The position numbers were made by a program, and so were the translations under genes. DNA of 64,000 bases from Trichoplax adhaerens. Taxonomy: Eukaryota > Placozoa > Uniplacotomia > Trichoplacea > Trichoplacidae. The notes beneath the pieces are model-generated. The model had not been told where the DNA came from. It ran no database searches and saw only the letters and a program-made list of their open reading frames with translations. This document shows, one piece after another, positions 30,118 to 41,639 of the stretch. Where the stretch lies: contig NW_002060962.1 of assembly GCF_000150275.1 (NCBI RefSeq), forward strand, positions 336,007-400,006, given 5' to 3'. Position 1 is the stretch's first letter. The number at the start of each line of letters is the position of its first letter.

Positions 30118-30152
30118 AACCCGAAACCCGATTCGAGGGCGGGATTCGGGTT
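30118..30152. promoter_or_regulatory. CG-rich imperfect hairpin
   Basis: AACCCGAAACCCG pairs with CGGGATTCGGGTT (12 of 13 pairs) around a 9-nt loop. Further CGGGTT copies follow near 30199 and 30224. It is unusually GC-rich for this window. A role as a factor-binding cluster is inference. Confidence 0.5.
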
Positions 30153-30788
30153 TAAAAATTGCTATTGTAATACAGCGTTTGCATAGCGATTGCACCATTT
30201 CGGGTTAGAAAATCAACAATTTGATCGGGTTTTGATCGGTTTCGGATTTCGTTTTCACTCCACTTGGTTACAGTATAAAGTGCGCTTTGTCTTTGCAGTA
30301 CTGTACACTGTACACTGTACCGTCAGGGACTGTCCGGGACGGCCGGGCCGAGTGAGTTGTCATTTTTTTCTGAAATCTAGGACACTACTCTATGGTTCAT
30401 ACCAGTGTACGACGTACTGTATCAGTCCTTCTATCATCATACAGTTAACTAGCGAAAATGATGTCGTTAACAAAGCCCTCGTTTTTAGTGTCAGCCTACT
30501 ACCGATTCTTTACCAAGTATGACATCCTTTTTGCAAGACTGCCAAACCGGACTCAGTGTAGTAGTACGATGCAATACTAGTACAGTATAGTAGGCTTTGA
30601 TCATAATTATAAATCAGTTATATATACATGTATATACTGTACATTATTATGGGTATCAAAGGTCTCGTCCTTTTATATAAATTTCACCATCAAACGGTCG
30701 AAAAAATGATCTACTTCCTGACTTCGTAAAAGATTCTATGACACTTTACTGTACATCATGGAGGTAAATAATAAAAAAAAAAAAAAAA

Positions 30789-30797
30789 CCCTAACCC
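30789..30797. repeat. Telomere-like CCCTAACCC after poly(A)
   Basis: A run of more than 15 A is followed by CCCTAACCC, about 250 bp upstream of the RPS8 start and next to a GTAC block. Confidence 0.6.
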
Positions 30798-30806
30798 TTT
30801 TACCTC

Positions 30807-30901
30807 AGTACTGTACTGTACTGTACAGTACGATAGTTACAGTACTGTACTGTATGTTACGGACTGTGAGTGTGACTGAGTAGCATACTGTACTATACTG
30901 T
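30807..30901. repeat. GTAC-palindrome cluster upstream of RPS8
   Basis: Repeated TACTGTACTGTACAGTAC-type sequence lies 140-235 bp before the proposed RPS8 start. Confidence 0.75.
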
Positions 30902-31011
30902 CATAACGAGAAGTCCGCACGTCCGCACATCTGTCGTAATAATGAAGCATAGAGCGCATGACAGTATTGCTCATGCTCACTGACAAAGCTGGAGCGAAAG
31001 GCTTGATCGTT

Positions 31012-31018
31012 CTTTCTT
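31012..31018 (+). promoter_or_regulatory. Candidate 5' TOP tract of RPS8
   Basis: CTTTCTT lies 24 nt before the proposed ATG. Ribosomal protein mRNAs of animals typically begin with C plus a pyrimidine run, which places growth (mTOR) control on translation. No transcript data support the cap site here. Confidence 0.45.
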
Positions 31019-31041
31019 GTCGCTACCTGTGGTCCAGCAAG

Positions 31042-33454
31042 ATGGGTATGTAGCCGACTCCTCTCCATGCTTTTATATTGCTCTAATATCACATCCATCG
31101 GTTACTTTTTCAGACATTTACATAACTTTTATGCTCGCTGTAGTCACTTTGAATCATCTTTTCTACTTAGTTTAATTTTTCCAACAGTCTTTTTGTAAAT
31201 TTTTTCCGTTTTATTGATTAGCATTTGGTAAGAGTGTGCTCTTCGTTGCTATACTACCATTTCACTGAAACTATCCTGTACAATTATATGAATCACCCAG
31301 GACATGCTTTTTTGTACAATTTGCTATGGCTATGAACAACATGCTCATAGTAATAATCGCGGAAGAGGGATTAGAGATACGTTCAGTTGACTACTCATGA
31401 TCGTTTTTAGCAAGTAGCTCATTCTCCATCATATTACAGTAAAGTGGCCTTATTCCCGTAATGATTCGTATAGAGTACAGGATTAGTTGGCGATACGACT
31501 AGTCGAGATTGGATTAGCTCGCTAGTTCGTAGTATATGGAGACTTGGATGTCTATCTCTCTTGCGGTCGAACTTTGCCACTACAGTACTGCATAATTGAC
31601 AGTAGTTGCAGTTTCTTTAAACAGGATGCACGTTGATCATATATTTTGATGATAGTAAATGATGGTGTCCGATATGATGGATAAGTTTGACCTTGTGCAT
31701 GTCTTAGTAATATTGAGTAAAGAGCAAATCTATTTCTGCAGACTTGAGTGTTTTAGCAATCCTTTACACGCCAATTTAATGTCATATTCAAATACTGATG
31801 ACGATAGGGTTATTAATTTTTATTGTATGATTAACGCAGGTATTTCTCGTGACTCTTGGCATAAAAGGCGAAGTACCAGTGGGCGAAAAGCCCCTCTTCG
31901 TAAGAAGAGAAAGTTCGAATTAGGCCGACAGCCTGCTATGACGAAGGTTTGTCGATCTGTTATTTAATTATCAACTCTTGATAAAAGCAAATAATAATCG
32001 ATAGAACTACTCTGGTATTAAATTATCCTTCGTAGTATTGGGCATAAAATTTCTACTATATACTTAACCGTAACTCCCTACGATTTACGACGCTAGTTGG
32101 CTAGAGTATTTTTTAGCATGCCTTGACTATGCTATTTTTTAGCTCCCTGCGGTTGCAGTGTAAAAATATCATGCATATTGGCCTTATTAGCAGAAGCAAT
32201 CGACGCAGTACTAATTCTGAAATGATAAAATACTGGTATTTTACCTTACAATTTAAATAGTTGAAAATAATAAATGCTACTTAATTTTTACGTGAAGTGA
32301 AGTGTTACACCAAATTGTTAGAATCAAGGGTAGGGAATACTGTAGAAAGTAATTTGATTGAGGTATCTATCTCTCGCAAGGCGTAATTTTTAGAGTATTT
32401 TCATGCTTCACGGATCACTTGTCGTTATTATAAGTTTCAGTCTTGATTGTGCTTTTTTTTTACAAAGCTATTTCGTCCTTTTTAATTGTCATACTACTTT
32501 TATTCTTATTAGATGGGAGCTAAGCGTATTCATACCGTACGAACTCGCGGTGGAAATTACAAATACCGCGCTCTACGTTTAGAAACTGGAAATTATTCAT
32601 GGGCTTCGGAAGGTAAGTACTTACTAAAAGGACAGTCTTATTTAAATTCCTTGTCTTTTACTGAGCATAGAAAGACCAGTATATCTGACAAGATTGAAAT
32701 TGTTAATGTAGCCATCAGCCGCAAAAGCCGTATATTAGATGTTGTCTACAATGCTAGCAACAACGAACTTGTTCGTACAAAGACTTTGGTTAAGAATTGC
32801 ATTGTTCAAATCGACGCTACTCCTTTTAAGCAATGGTATTTATTAATGCTTACTTACGTACTATGTCATATATTTTATCCTAGATAATAAGTAGGCTGTC
32901 AATAGAGTGAATTTTAACTCGTCTAAGATAATAATGATGCGCCCTACAAGATAATTTCAAGTACTAACTACCTTTATTCGACTTAACAGGTATGAGAGCC
33001 ACTACAATATCCCTATCGTACGTAAAAAGTCGAAACAACAGCAGGTATTACTACGATGCTACTTCAATTTGTATACGCGTACATGTAACATTTAAGAACC
33101 CGCCATTCATATGCCTATGTAGACTACGGAAGAAACTGAAGAGATAAGACGATCTAAGAGGGTAGAAAAGAAATTGGAAGCCAGAAAACGTTTTGCCAAG
33201 ATCGCCTCTGCCTTAGAAGAACAATTCGGTACAGGACGTATTTATGGTAAGACATGTAGTACGATCAAATTATGAAATAATGTACACAAGTTAATACTGC
33301 CATTACTTGATAACATAACATTAATCCAATACAACCTATTGTAGCATGTGTTGCGTCCAGACCTGGCCAGTGCGGTCGTTGCGATGGTTATATACTGGAA
33401 GGAAAAGAATTGGAATTCTATTTAAAGAAAATCAGATCGAAGAAAACAAAGTAA
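31042..33454 (+). CDS. RPS8: 40S ribosomal protein eS8 (RPS8), 7 exons
   Basis: Structural protein of the 40S subunit. Coding exons are 31042-31045 (ATGG, proposed), 31840-31946, 32513-32612, 32712-32835, 32990-33044, 33123-33246 and 33345-33454. Joined they give 207 aa (human 208). Matches include [67 protein letters not shown], and the end [15 protein letters not shown] to KKIRSKKTK. The first coding exon is placed by three facts: exon 2 begins with GT completing a Gly codon, ATGG at 31042 is followed by a good donor GTATGT, and a TOP-like tract precedes it. Human RPS8 also has an intron right after the start. Exons 2-7 are certain. Confidence 0.96.
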
Positions 33455-34352
33455 AATGTAGAACGTTTCTGTTCTTTCATTCTGGTAGATCTTTGTGTAT
33501 ATTTTACAAGTGGAATGTTGGAAATAAAATACTATTGAAATAAAGCTGTTATGTTTGATTTCGATCTCCTACATTTGACGATGCGAGAAATCAACCCTGT
33601 GATAATTCGCTTTGCTAAGAAATCGCCTATGCAGCTTAGTTCTGCCTCAAGCTTTAGATTTTGCTGGAGCAATGTTATAATACAGAAGCTAGATAAAGTT
33701 CCAATTTATTGAGGCTGTACTAATCCTATTAGAATGGTTTTACGCATTCTAAATTGTACAATCGAAATTACTGGTGCATGACACAAAAAACAATTAAATT
33801 ATGCGCTCTACATTCATAACAGGATAATTAATATACTTCTTAGTTATTATATGAAGTTTAAGATTGCAAGTGCAATCTTTCAGTGTCGTAATCACAAACC
33901 TTACTATTAATTGATCATTTAATCTCGAACTATGGCAATCAAGCATCTACTGCACTATGTGCACAGGTTTCATGAGTAACTGCCTTTTCGCTATGACTTT
34001 ATAGCGAGCCATAATCGATTGTGTGTATTAGCAGTAATCATTTTGCATGGATAATACCAATGTTTACAAGAAATCGTCCTTATTTAGCGACACAAATCGC
34101 ACAGAATAAGTATAAAATTGAATTTGCAGAGCAATAAGTTCGAGATATGTTAAGGTGTTTCACTAACAATTTCCAATTACTGTAGCAATGTATTAACTGA
34201 CGATCATCTACCTTATTTTGAATATTATCTATTGGTACGAGCATTTTAGCAGCCTGAAACTGAATTATTTCACTTCGGTAATCGTATTCATGAAAGCATA
34301 ATTGCCAATTCAGAAATATTAACGTACATGAAAGAGCCTTTCAAACTCTGAA
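33455..34352. other. Convergent 3' intergenic region
   Basis: AT-rich spacer between RPS8 and the membrane-protein gene. Apart from the RPS8 polyadenylation signal I see no feature. Confidence 0.55.
33539..33544 (+). terminator. Polyadenylation signal of RPS8
   Basis: AATAAA lies 85 nt after the stop codon, followed by a T/G-rich stretch. The position is typical for a short ribosomal protein 3' UTR. Confidence 0.6.
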
Positions 34353-35528
34353 TTAATTGCTAGATTCAGAAATGTTACAAGTAACTACTTTATGCCTGCC
34401 ATATTTTCGCCAGTTAAAAGCATACCGCACAATTGTAAAAATTCCGAAGTAAAGAGAGCGAATATGATTAACTGTTAAAGATCGGATAAGAGCTAACTGC
34501 TCTTTAACTGTCAACACTGGAATAGATGTTGAATTTATATTATTTCGAATGTTGGCTATAATGTCGAATAGCAGACCAAGTAATTTTTTTACACGCAACG
34601 CTTCTAAAACAAATACAATACCGCGAAAGGAATGGATACCCAAATTCAGTAAATATTTTAGTAATCGCCACAAATTACTTAAAGCGTCGGTTGTCTCTTC
34701 ATCAATTAGAATCGTAAACAATAACTGCTCAATAAAGTCGTAAATTGAGATCCATGGAAAGGCAGAAGTAAACAATATACACACCGGTTTAAAGCATTTA
34801 AGCCAATAGTGGGTAAATCTCAACAGGGTCTGGTCCACGAAGGAAATGAAATAATCAAAGTAATGGCCCATAGCAATAACTAAAGGTTGTAATGAAACTT
34901 TAATAAAAGAGACATTCTTATATAATTGCCATGTCGCCCAAACTACCGAGAAAAGTGTATAGAGTACTACAATAAACTGTAGAAATTGACGAAATCTTTT
35001 ACTGTAGAGAGCAATAGGGATATAGATGATCCAGTGAGGTAAACCTTGTTGAACTATTCCAAGATTAACAACTCTCTTTTCTTGGATGAAGTCAATTTGC
35101 GTATTTTGACTATTAAAAATCAGATCACTGGAATAACGATCACTTTTGGCATCAACATCTTTATCTTTGAATAACTTCTGTTTGGATTGTTGATGTTTCT
35201 CAGCTCGATAAATATTTTTACCAGGTAGTGAGTGATCGCTTATGCTGTTAACGTCTTCAAAGATATTAGAAAAGCGATGCATACTGTGCAGAGACTCATC
35301 ATTATTACAACGGCAGATTTGATGGTACTTTTCTTCCCGGAAGCGAATGAACTGACTTAAAGAATCTCGCAACGTACCACAGTATTGAACATCTAACCTA
35401 GCAATAATAACGTCGGTCGATAAATAATTCCGGCGAGAGCTACATTGGCCTGCGATAATAGAATTAAAAATAAATGGAGTCGATTTATGAAACTCGGCGA
35501 TTAATATCAAGTCTAACGAATCCAACAT
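34353..35528 (-). CDS. Unrecognised multi-pass membrane protein, 391 aa
   Basis: A single long open exon whose family I do not recognise. From the first ATG (MLDSLDLILIAEFHKSTPFI) the N-terminal half (about 1-160) is hydrophilic, with a Cys/Asn patch (CRCNNDESLH) and a basic Lys/Gln stretch. From about residue 170 it is hydrophobic with amphipathic gaps: WIIYIPIALYSK, FLQFIVVLYTLFSVVWATW, VCILFTSAFPWISIYDFI, LLKYLLNLGIHSFRGIVFVL. This suggests three to five membrane segments, ending in a basic tail (FNWRKYGRHK). The frame stays open upstream without an ATG to about 35573, next to an AG acceptor-like site (CAGTAG), so an upstream exon is possible. Length and composition make a chance ORF very unlikely in AT-rich DNA. 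Confidence 0.75.
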   Translation of the reverse strand: MLDSLDLILIAEFHKSTPFIFNSIIAGQCSSRRNYLSTDVIIARLDVQYCGTLRDSLSQFIRFREEKYHQICRCNNDESLHSMHRFSNIFEDVNSISDHSLPGKNIYRAEKHQQSKQKLFKDKDVDAKSDRYSSDLIFNSQNTQIDFIQEKRVVNLGIVQQGLPHWIIYIPIALYSKRFRQFLQFIVVLYTLFSVVWATWQLYKNVSFIKVSLQPLVIAMGHYFDYFISFVDQTLLRFTHYWLKCFKPVCILFTSAFPWISIYDFIEQLLFTILIDEETTDALSNLWRLLKYLLNLGIHSFRGIVFVLEALRVKKLLGLLFDIIANIRNNINSTSIPVLTVKEQLALIRSLTVNHIRSLYFGIFTIVRYAFNWRKYGRHKVVTCNISESSN

Positions 35529-36159
35529 TTTTTCCTTGAAATTGGAATCCAATTTCAAGTCGATAATTACCTACTGTATATTGTAGTGGATTAATAATCG
35601 CTAGTCGTATCGACTGCAAGACCAGAACAAGTTTTGCAGGCCGTAGAAATAGGCAAGGAATTAGCTATAGTAACAGATAGGAGAGCGTTGGCTTGAAACG
35701 ACACTTACTAATAATTTGCTACTGAATCCAGTACTAGTGTTATACGGAAATACTTATATATCTTCAAAGTAGGGTAGTAGGTGTGCAGATAATTAAGAAT
35801 CATTATTACGATTAGGTTGAGGCATTTATCCACCATTATGCTCATCACAAGAATTTATGTTTTATTTGTCTAATAAAAGAGAGTAGATCGGTATAACATC
35901 GACATATTACGATTCAAGAATGCAAAATCATTGCTATCAATATACGACATAATCATCAAGTGAAAGTGTTAGAATTCAAAAGAATATTAAACAGCTTTGA
36001 AAATGGAAGGAAACCGTAATGATAACCCTAACTTTTTATTTACATATTATTTTCACTAAAAATTGTAGTACTGTACCAGTTTACAAATAGCTGGACTTTT
36101 ATCCTAGATTTGCTATAGTAGGTATGTAATCTAAGGCGATAATATACTATCAAACAAGA
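35529..36159. other. Spacer upstream of membrane gene, downstream of SF1
   Basis: It may hold the promoter of the membrane protein gene and the SF1 3' UTR. Only a few isolated GTACTGTA-like words occur (for example near 36068). Nothing else is seen. Confidence 0.5.
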
Positions 36160-39100
36160 CTAAGGTTCCGGAGGAGGTGGCGGAGGTGGTGGTGGTGCCT
36201 GTTGCTATAGAGTAAGTACAGTAAATTCACACATCAGAAGTTTCAACATGTCAGTTTAATGACAAATAATAGTTGTAATAATCTTTTACCCATGGAGCGG
36301 TACCAGGAGGTGGAGGAGCAGTGACATTTTTTGAGTCAAATCCAGGCGCTGCAGCACCAGGTTGAAGCCAAGGCGCACCACCTGGATTAGGAACATTGGC
36401 TAGAATTAAATTAAAAGAGTAACTTCTAAGTATTTAATTAAAGTTATAATTGTCCAATAACTACGATTTATAGAGGTATGGTATTATTAAATTTAGAAAC
36501 AGTGATGATAAAATTCAATGCGGTTGTAGCAAAAACTTAAAAAGATTTCATCTAATCTTCATAAATCAGCATCTGAACCTTGTTGCCAAGGAGCTGATGG
36601 TACAGCCGATGGATTTGTGTCCGAAGCAGCTAAACCAGGAGGAGGGGGGTTACCGCTTGGTACTGAAGAGAATAATGTACCGTATATTATTTTCATTTGA
36701 TAAAGACAATAAATAAGTAAACGATTATGTAGCAAATGTTGATCTACCTGATGGACCATGTGGTAGAGGTTGTTGCATTGGTGGATATCCCCAAGGTTGA
36801 TAACCACCCCACGTAGGTTGAGGCATCATCGGATATCCATACGGAGGGAAAGCACCAAAACCGGGAGGACCAGGGGCCTAAGAAAAAGGTTGTAGTTATG
36901 ATTATATTAGAGAAAATATTCTTAAAATGGATAATATCGTGTCATATTAATATGTCTATATTATGAGAAAGAATTGTACCATAGGCATATTTGTCATAGG
37001 CATCCCTGAAGCTGGAGGCATTGGATGAGGACCACCACTAATAGGTACAGATGTCGGAGCAGGAGCAGGAGCAGGAACAGGAGCAGGAGCAGGAGCAGGA
37101 GCTGGAGGTGCAGGAACTGCTGTGGTAGAAGTAGTAGTTGCAATAGTAGCAGTTGTGATTACGGTATTAAGATTAGTAGCAGGAGTAGATGTCGCTGCAC
37201 TAGTAGTATCTGGTTTCTTAGTAATTTCTTCAGGGGCAGAGCCTTCACCCAGTTCGGCCATCAATGATAGGTACTGTGATAATCAATTACCATCAAGTTA
37301 CGCCTTTCTTTAGTGGTTAAGTTGGATATCATTGCAAGTAAACTAATAACTACCAAATCGAGAGTATCACTACTTCAACAGATGGCCAATGTAACTATAA
37401 TAATCGAGTACGTTACTAAACTTAAAGGTACCCATACCTCATTATCCATTTTTTCTCTATCGATAACAGGTTCTACTGGCTCGTTACCACCTTCTTCGTT
37501 ACTTCTAATTAAACCAGTAAGGAAGTGTAACATATCTAGAATATCGTGTAATATATTCTTTATAGAATAATAAAACATATTTATTTCTTACTTTTGTTTA
37601 CAATCAGTTGCTACATGGCCAATACCACCGCATATGGTACATGCGATAGTACTTGTAAGATTTCGCTGCTCTGGGCATTCCCAGTAACGATGCCCAGTGG
37701 CTCCACAATTTCGACATCTATGTTGAATCATAAATAGAGTCAGGGATAATCAAACAATAAGTTTAGCTTGTAAGAAGTTATGCATACCTATTCAAATCTT
37801 CTTCTCTCAGTGTGCCATTTAATTGAGCTAGTTCACGAAGTTGCATACGTTTTAGATCATTTTGTCCTTCCGGAGAATCGATACCGCACTGAATTATTTC
37901 ATGTATCTGTAGTTAGATAATAAAATTTAGTTACAATGATAGTAGTGATTCTAGTAGTATATCTCCCAATCAGAAGTATGGTCAAAAATTTCGCAGACAT
38001 ATTGACGTAAAATATGTATCACTACTGGTTCATGACTACCTTGTTAACGGCAATCTTAACACCGTCAGCGGTTGAGCCAGTAATCAGTGCATGTAAAGCT
38101 TCATCTTCACCAGAATTCGGCTACAACAATAAATAAGTAGCATAAGTACATAATATCTAATTTATTCTCTAACGATTACTGAATCATAATAAAGCCTCTA
38201 AAACTTGTTTGTCTTAACCAAGTGCATGTTAAGTCATTGCATCATACTGTAACAGTCTTGATTGCCTTACATATAATTGTGCTTTTCCTTCCTTTGTTGA
38301 GCCTTTTCCTCGTATCATTATCTTAGAGTTGCTCTAAAACAAATAAAGAAAATAGAAAACATTAAGCAGAAAGTAAGTCGTATAATTAGGCATATGTGGT
38401 GGTAATATTACTTCTTTTTCTATTCTCTTCAAGGTGTTTCCACTATGAAAAAGTAATATTGAATACATGATTAGTCCAAACAATAAAAGATTGACAACCT
38501 CAGCAAAGTCATTAATTTAATAGTCTTATTAAAGTTACCGAGGTCCAATAAGTAGTCCGATAAAGTTAATAGTAGGATAGTCATCCTGTGGGATCATCAC
38601 CTTATCTTGGACCTTAATAGCCGGCGGCCTGAATGAATGATGTGAATCAGTTAATAAAATGAGGTCAAAATTTTGTACTTGAATCATATTGTATTGAAAT
38701 CAATAAAATGTGTCATTACTAAAATAGATTTATACCGATAATCTACAGGAGGTTTATAATTTGAATTCAAGGCCGATAATTCTTGTATGGCACTATGCCT
38801 TTCTTCTTCGAGTTTCTTCCTTACACGAAATTCTCTGGTATTTAATCTTTTACCATCATTACTATAAAGTGGTTCCGGCGACGGGGAACTGTTTATTCAA
38901 TGAAGATTTTTCAATTGATTATAACAATTGATGCATTTCGTATTTCATAATAAAAAGGGATAAATAAGCGTTTAATTCTATTACCGATCTTCTGGGTTTT
39001 CCGGAATACCTAAATCGCCAGTTCTTAACATTTTCGTAACTTCTTCTATCCTATATTGTACTATAAGCATGTCGTAATAAGATAAGTATTTACGTCGTGG

Positions 39101-40479
39101 GTAAATATCCATGTCTAATCTGAATAAACTGAAGGTATATCCAGCAAGCCATATTCTGATGTGTACTACCTTGTATTGTAGTATTACTTTTCACATTAAT
39201 ACTCGATTACGAAAGCAAAAACTAGCATGCCCTTTATGGAGTAACATTATGTATGCATCTATATGCTACATTCATTGACGTAGAGGAGCAGTAAAACACT
39301 TCTAAAGTTCTAGACGTCCTCGATAATATGTATCAAGGCACAATTAAACGAGATATGGGAGTAGGGTAGACATAATGTAGTAAGAATCATTATTACAGAT
39401 GTCCATTAATACCGTCACCAAAATTTATGAATGAACTTAGAGATCATTCATACGCAAGCTGTATGCGTAAATGTAGGTTAACTTAGATAATGATGACTTT
39501 AGAATTAACAATGGTGTCAGACATTCGCAGACATTACACCAGCTGCAAATTCCCTTCAAATAATTTTAATGATAGCCATTATGTAGAAGTCTACCAACAT
39601 GATCCTAAGTTATAGATGAGTACTAACTAAATAGAATGGTAAAGTTTTCAATCTGGAAATTCATCCATTACAATTTCACTTAGAATGTATTGGAAAGAGT
39701 AGTAAAAGAGCGTATGCAATTTCATTTGAACAACTCGAGCACTCTATTCTATCTACTCTTTTAATTTCAACGCTTTATTATGCAGCACGGTATGGCATAT
39801 CATGGCAGTGAAGTGAATTATTACTAGGATATTTGCTAGAACAACAACTAATCCGTAACTGGTCTTTCTACTTTGAGAGGGCATGAATAGAATGATATCA
39901 TAACAAAGTAGTTGCACTTGTAGAATGAGGTAGATAGGCCTATCGTATTGTACGGGTTGGAGTAAGTTGTAGAGAAATTTGGACAGATACTCACACAAGT
40001 ATTGCTTTTTCTGATCCTCTGTAGCATTTGTCGGGATGACTGTGGGCATGCCTGGTAGAATACTTTTCGATTCTTCGGAAGCCCAACGACTTCTACGTTT
40101 TCTTTTTCTTTGAGCGTCTCCAGTTCCTAATATTATAATAATAGAAAAGAGATGATTTCAAGATGGGGCCCACTCGTTATAGTACAGTATAGTGTGATCC
40201 ATCTGAAGCTATAGCATTGTCAATGATCTCAATCAAGTTACTGTACAATTTGGCAAACATTACAACTATTTGTGCCTGCAATGGATTGGAGCATAGATCA
40301 ACAATTTCAATGAAAGAATCATTTCTTGACTGTGTATCAAGTATCGCCTAGAGTCGATAGCTATACAAGGGACTACAAGACTGGTGTCGTCTCCACTGTA
40401 CATACCATCATCTGCTGAACGCTTGTATTGGATATCGTCGTTATTATTACCGTTGCTACCTTGGATAACAGCGCTCATT
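36160..40479 (-). CDS. SF1: Splicing factor 1 / branch-point binding protein (SF1/BBP)
   Basis: SF1 binds the intron branch point with U2AF during early spliceosome assembly. An exon at about 40010-40125 carries the basic KRKRRSRW U2AF-ligand motif with the conserved Trp, then LPGMPTVIP. Helix-hairpin exons follow: [20 protein letters not shown] (about 38985-39048) and [14 protein letters not shown] (38742-38890). The KH-QUA2 exons have [36 protein letters not shown] (near 38280-38335), [13 protein letters not shown] and [16 protein letters not shown]. The exon at about 37602-37722 encodes two zinc knuckles, [14 protein letters not shown] and [14 protein letters not shown]. Then [16 protein letters not shown] leads to a long Pro/Ala-rich tail ending in polyproline and stop at 36160. 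The first coding exon (from [10 protein letters not shown], 40479) is a guess; the rest is secure. Confidence 0.95.
37051..37110 (-). repeat. Hexamer repeat coding (Pro-Ala)n in SF1
   Basis: The plus strand reads GGAGCA units in tandem with a few substitutions. The coding strand gives [16 protein letters not shown] inside the disordered C-terminal tail. Confidence 0.85.
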
Positions 40480-40720
40480 TTCTTAACTTCTTCAATGTGT
40501 GTAAGGCGTCTCAATAGAACTCTAGTTCTGCTACTTGCAGGACGATAAATAGAGACAGGAATCGATGTCGATTCTGTCAAGAAATTAAACTACTTGACCA
40601 GTGAGAAAGAGAAGGAAACCTTTCTTTCACTTTGCACTTCACTCTTTTGAACACATGAAGTTGGAAGTAGAGTCGCGCGTGCAGTCAGGCGCGCAGTCCG
40701 TCACACAGGCCTTTTTCCAC

Positions 40721-41500
40721 TGACGTCCAACTAGACTCACCACGGCCAGTCTGTCATTATACAGTACTATATAGTTGCTACCATGTTGCAGCAGCACCAT
40801 GGTCGCCACCAGACCTACAGTACTGTACTGTAGGGACCAAAAAGAAAGAACGCAGAGTGCACAGTACGTACTGTACAGTAAAGTGTACAGAATTTCACCT
40901 TAAAATGACGAAAACTTGTACTGTACAGTCCAGTACAGTACTGTACACTGACTTCTTGCTACCAGCTGAAACGCTTAACAGTGTATGACATACAGACTGA
41001 CAGAGGGGACTCTACTTCGACTGACTTCCAAGTAGACTTACCACGGTCACATTGTATTATACTATATAGTTGCGTCAGGTCTAGTTGCTACCATGGTTAG
41101 CACCAGCACCATGGTCGCCACCAGACCTAGGGACCAAAAAAGAAAGAACGCACAGTGTACAGTACGTACATGTACTGTAATATACAGTATGACATACTGT
41201 ACTGTATACAGACTGACGTCGAAGTAGTGTCACCACTGTCAGTCTGTAATTTTATTGTACTATACAGTACAGTATTGTTGCTACCATTTGTGTGCCATGG
41301 TAGCTCACCAGGCCTAGGGACCAAAAAGAGAAGAACGCACAGTGCACAGTACGTACAGTACACTGTAGTGTACAGTACTGTACTGTACTGTACAGTACAG
41401 AGAAAATTTCACCCCCAAATAATTAAAACGTGTACTGTACTGTACTGTTTACACGGACTTCTTGCTACCACTTGAAACGCATTACAGTGTACTGTTCTGA
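40721..41500. repeat. Three tandem copies of a GTAC-containing module
   Basis: Copies begin at about 40721, 41019 and 41207, each opening with a CTGAC(G/T)TC-like sequence. Shared in order: a TAGTTGCTACCAT-like segment, CCATGGT, CACCAGACCTA or its variant, GGGACCAAAAA, AGAACGCA, then CAGTACGTAC and GTAC palindromes. Copies 1 and 3 also share a TTTCACC element and CTTCTTGCTACCA plus TGAAACGC; copy 2 lacks this roughly 100-bp part. Confidence 0.75.
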
Positions 41501-41586
41501 GTGTATTCGTTCTTTTCTCGAGTTGGAAATCGGAGGGGGAAGGGAGGGAATTTTCTCTTCGAGTACTGTAGTCTCTGGTAATAGGA

Positions 41587-41601
41587 GGGTTAGGGTTAGG
41601 G
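41587..41601 (+). repeat. Interstitial telomere-type repeat GGGTTAGGGTTAGGG
   Basis: About two and a half units of TTAGGG, the standard animal telomere motif, lie about 340 bp upstream of CMC1. Confidence 0.8.
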
Positions 41602-41639
41602 TCAGTAGAACTTAGTACACAGTAGTCATTAAGCCTACA

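Larger units (their letters stand above)
29888..31041. promoter_or_regulatory. Divergent promoter region ZNF706 / RPS8
   Basis: Head-to-head spacer holding both promoters. It contains CGGTCGAA octamers at 30009-30016 and 30694-30701, a CG-rich hairpin at 30118-30152 with nearby CGGGTT repeats, GTAC runs at 30296-30322 and 30807-30901, and a CCCTAACCC motif after a poly(A) run. Confidence 0.7.

Noticed and set aside
37025-37313. Arg/Ser-rich frame of 80 codons on the plus strand, looking like an RS-domain protein
   Set aside because: It is the antisense of the SF1 Pro/Ala hexamer repeat.
41127-41615. Frames of 61-106 codons upstream of CMC1
   Set aside because: Same cause: repeat-derived Tyr/Cys/Thr-rich translations inside a promoter region.
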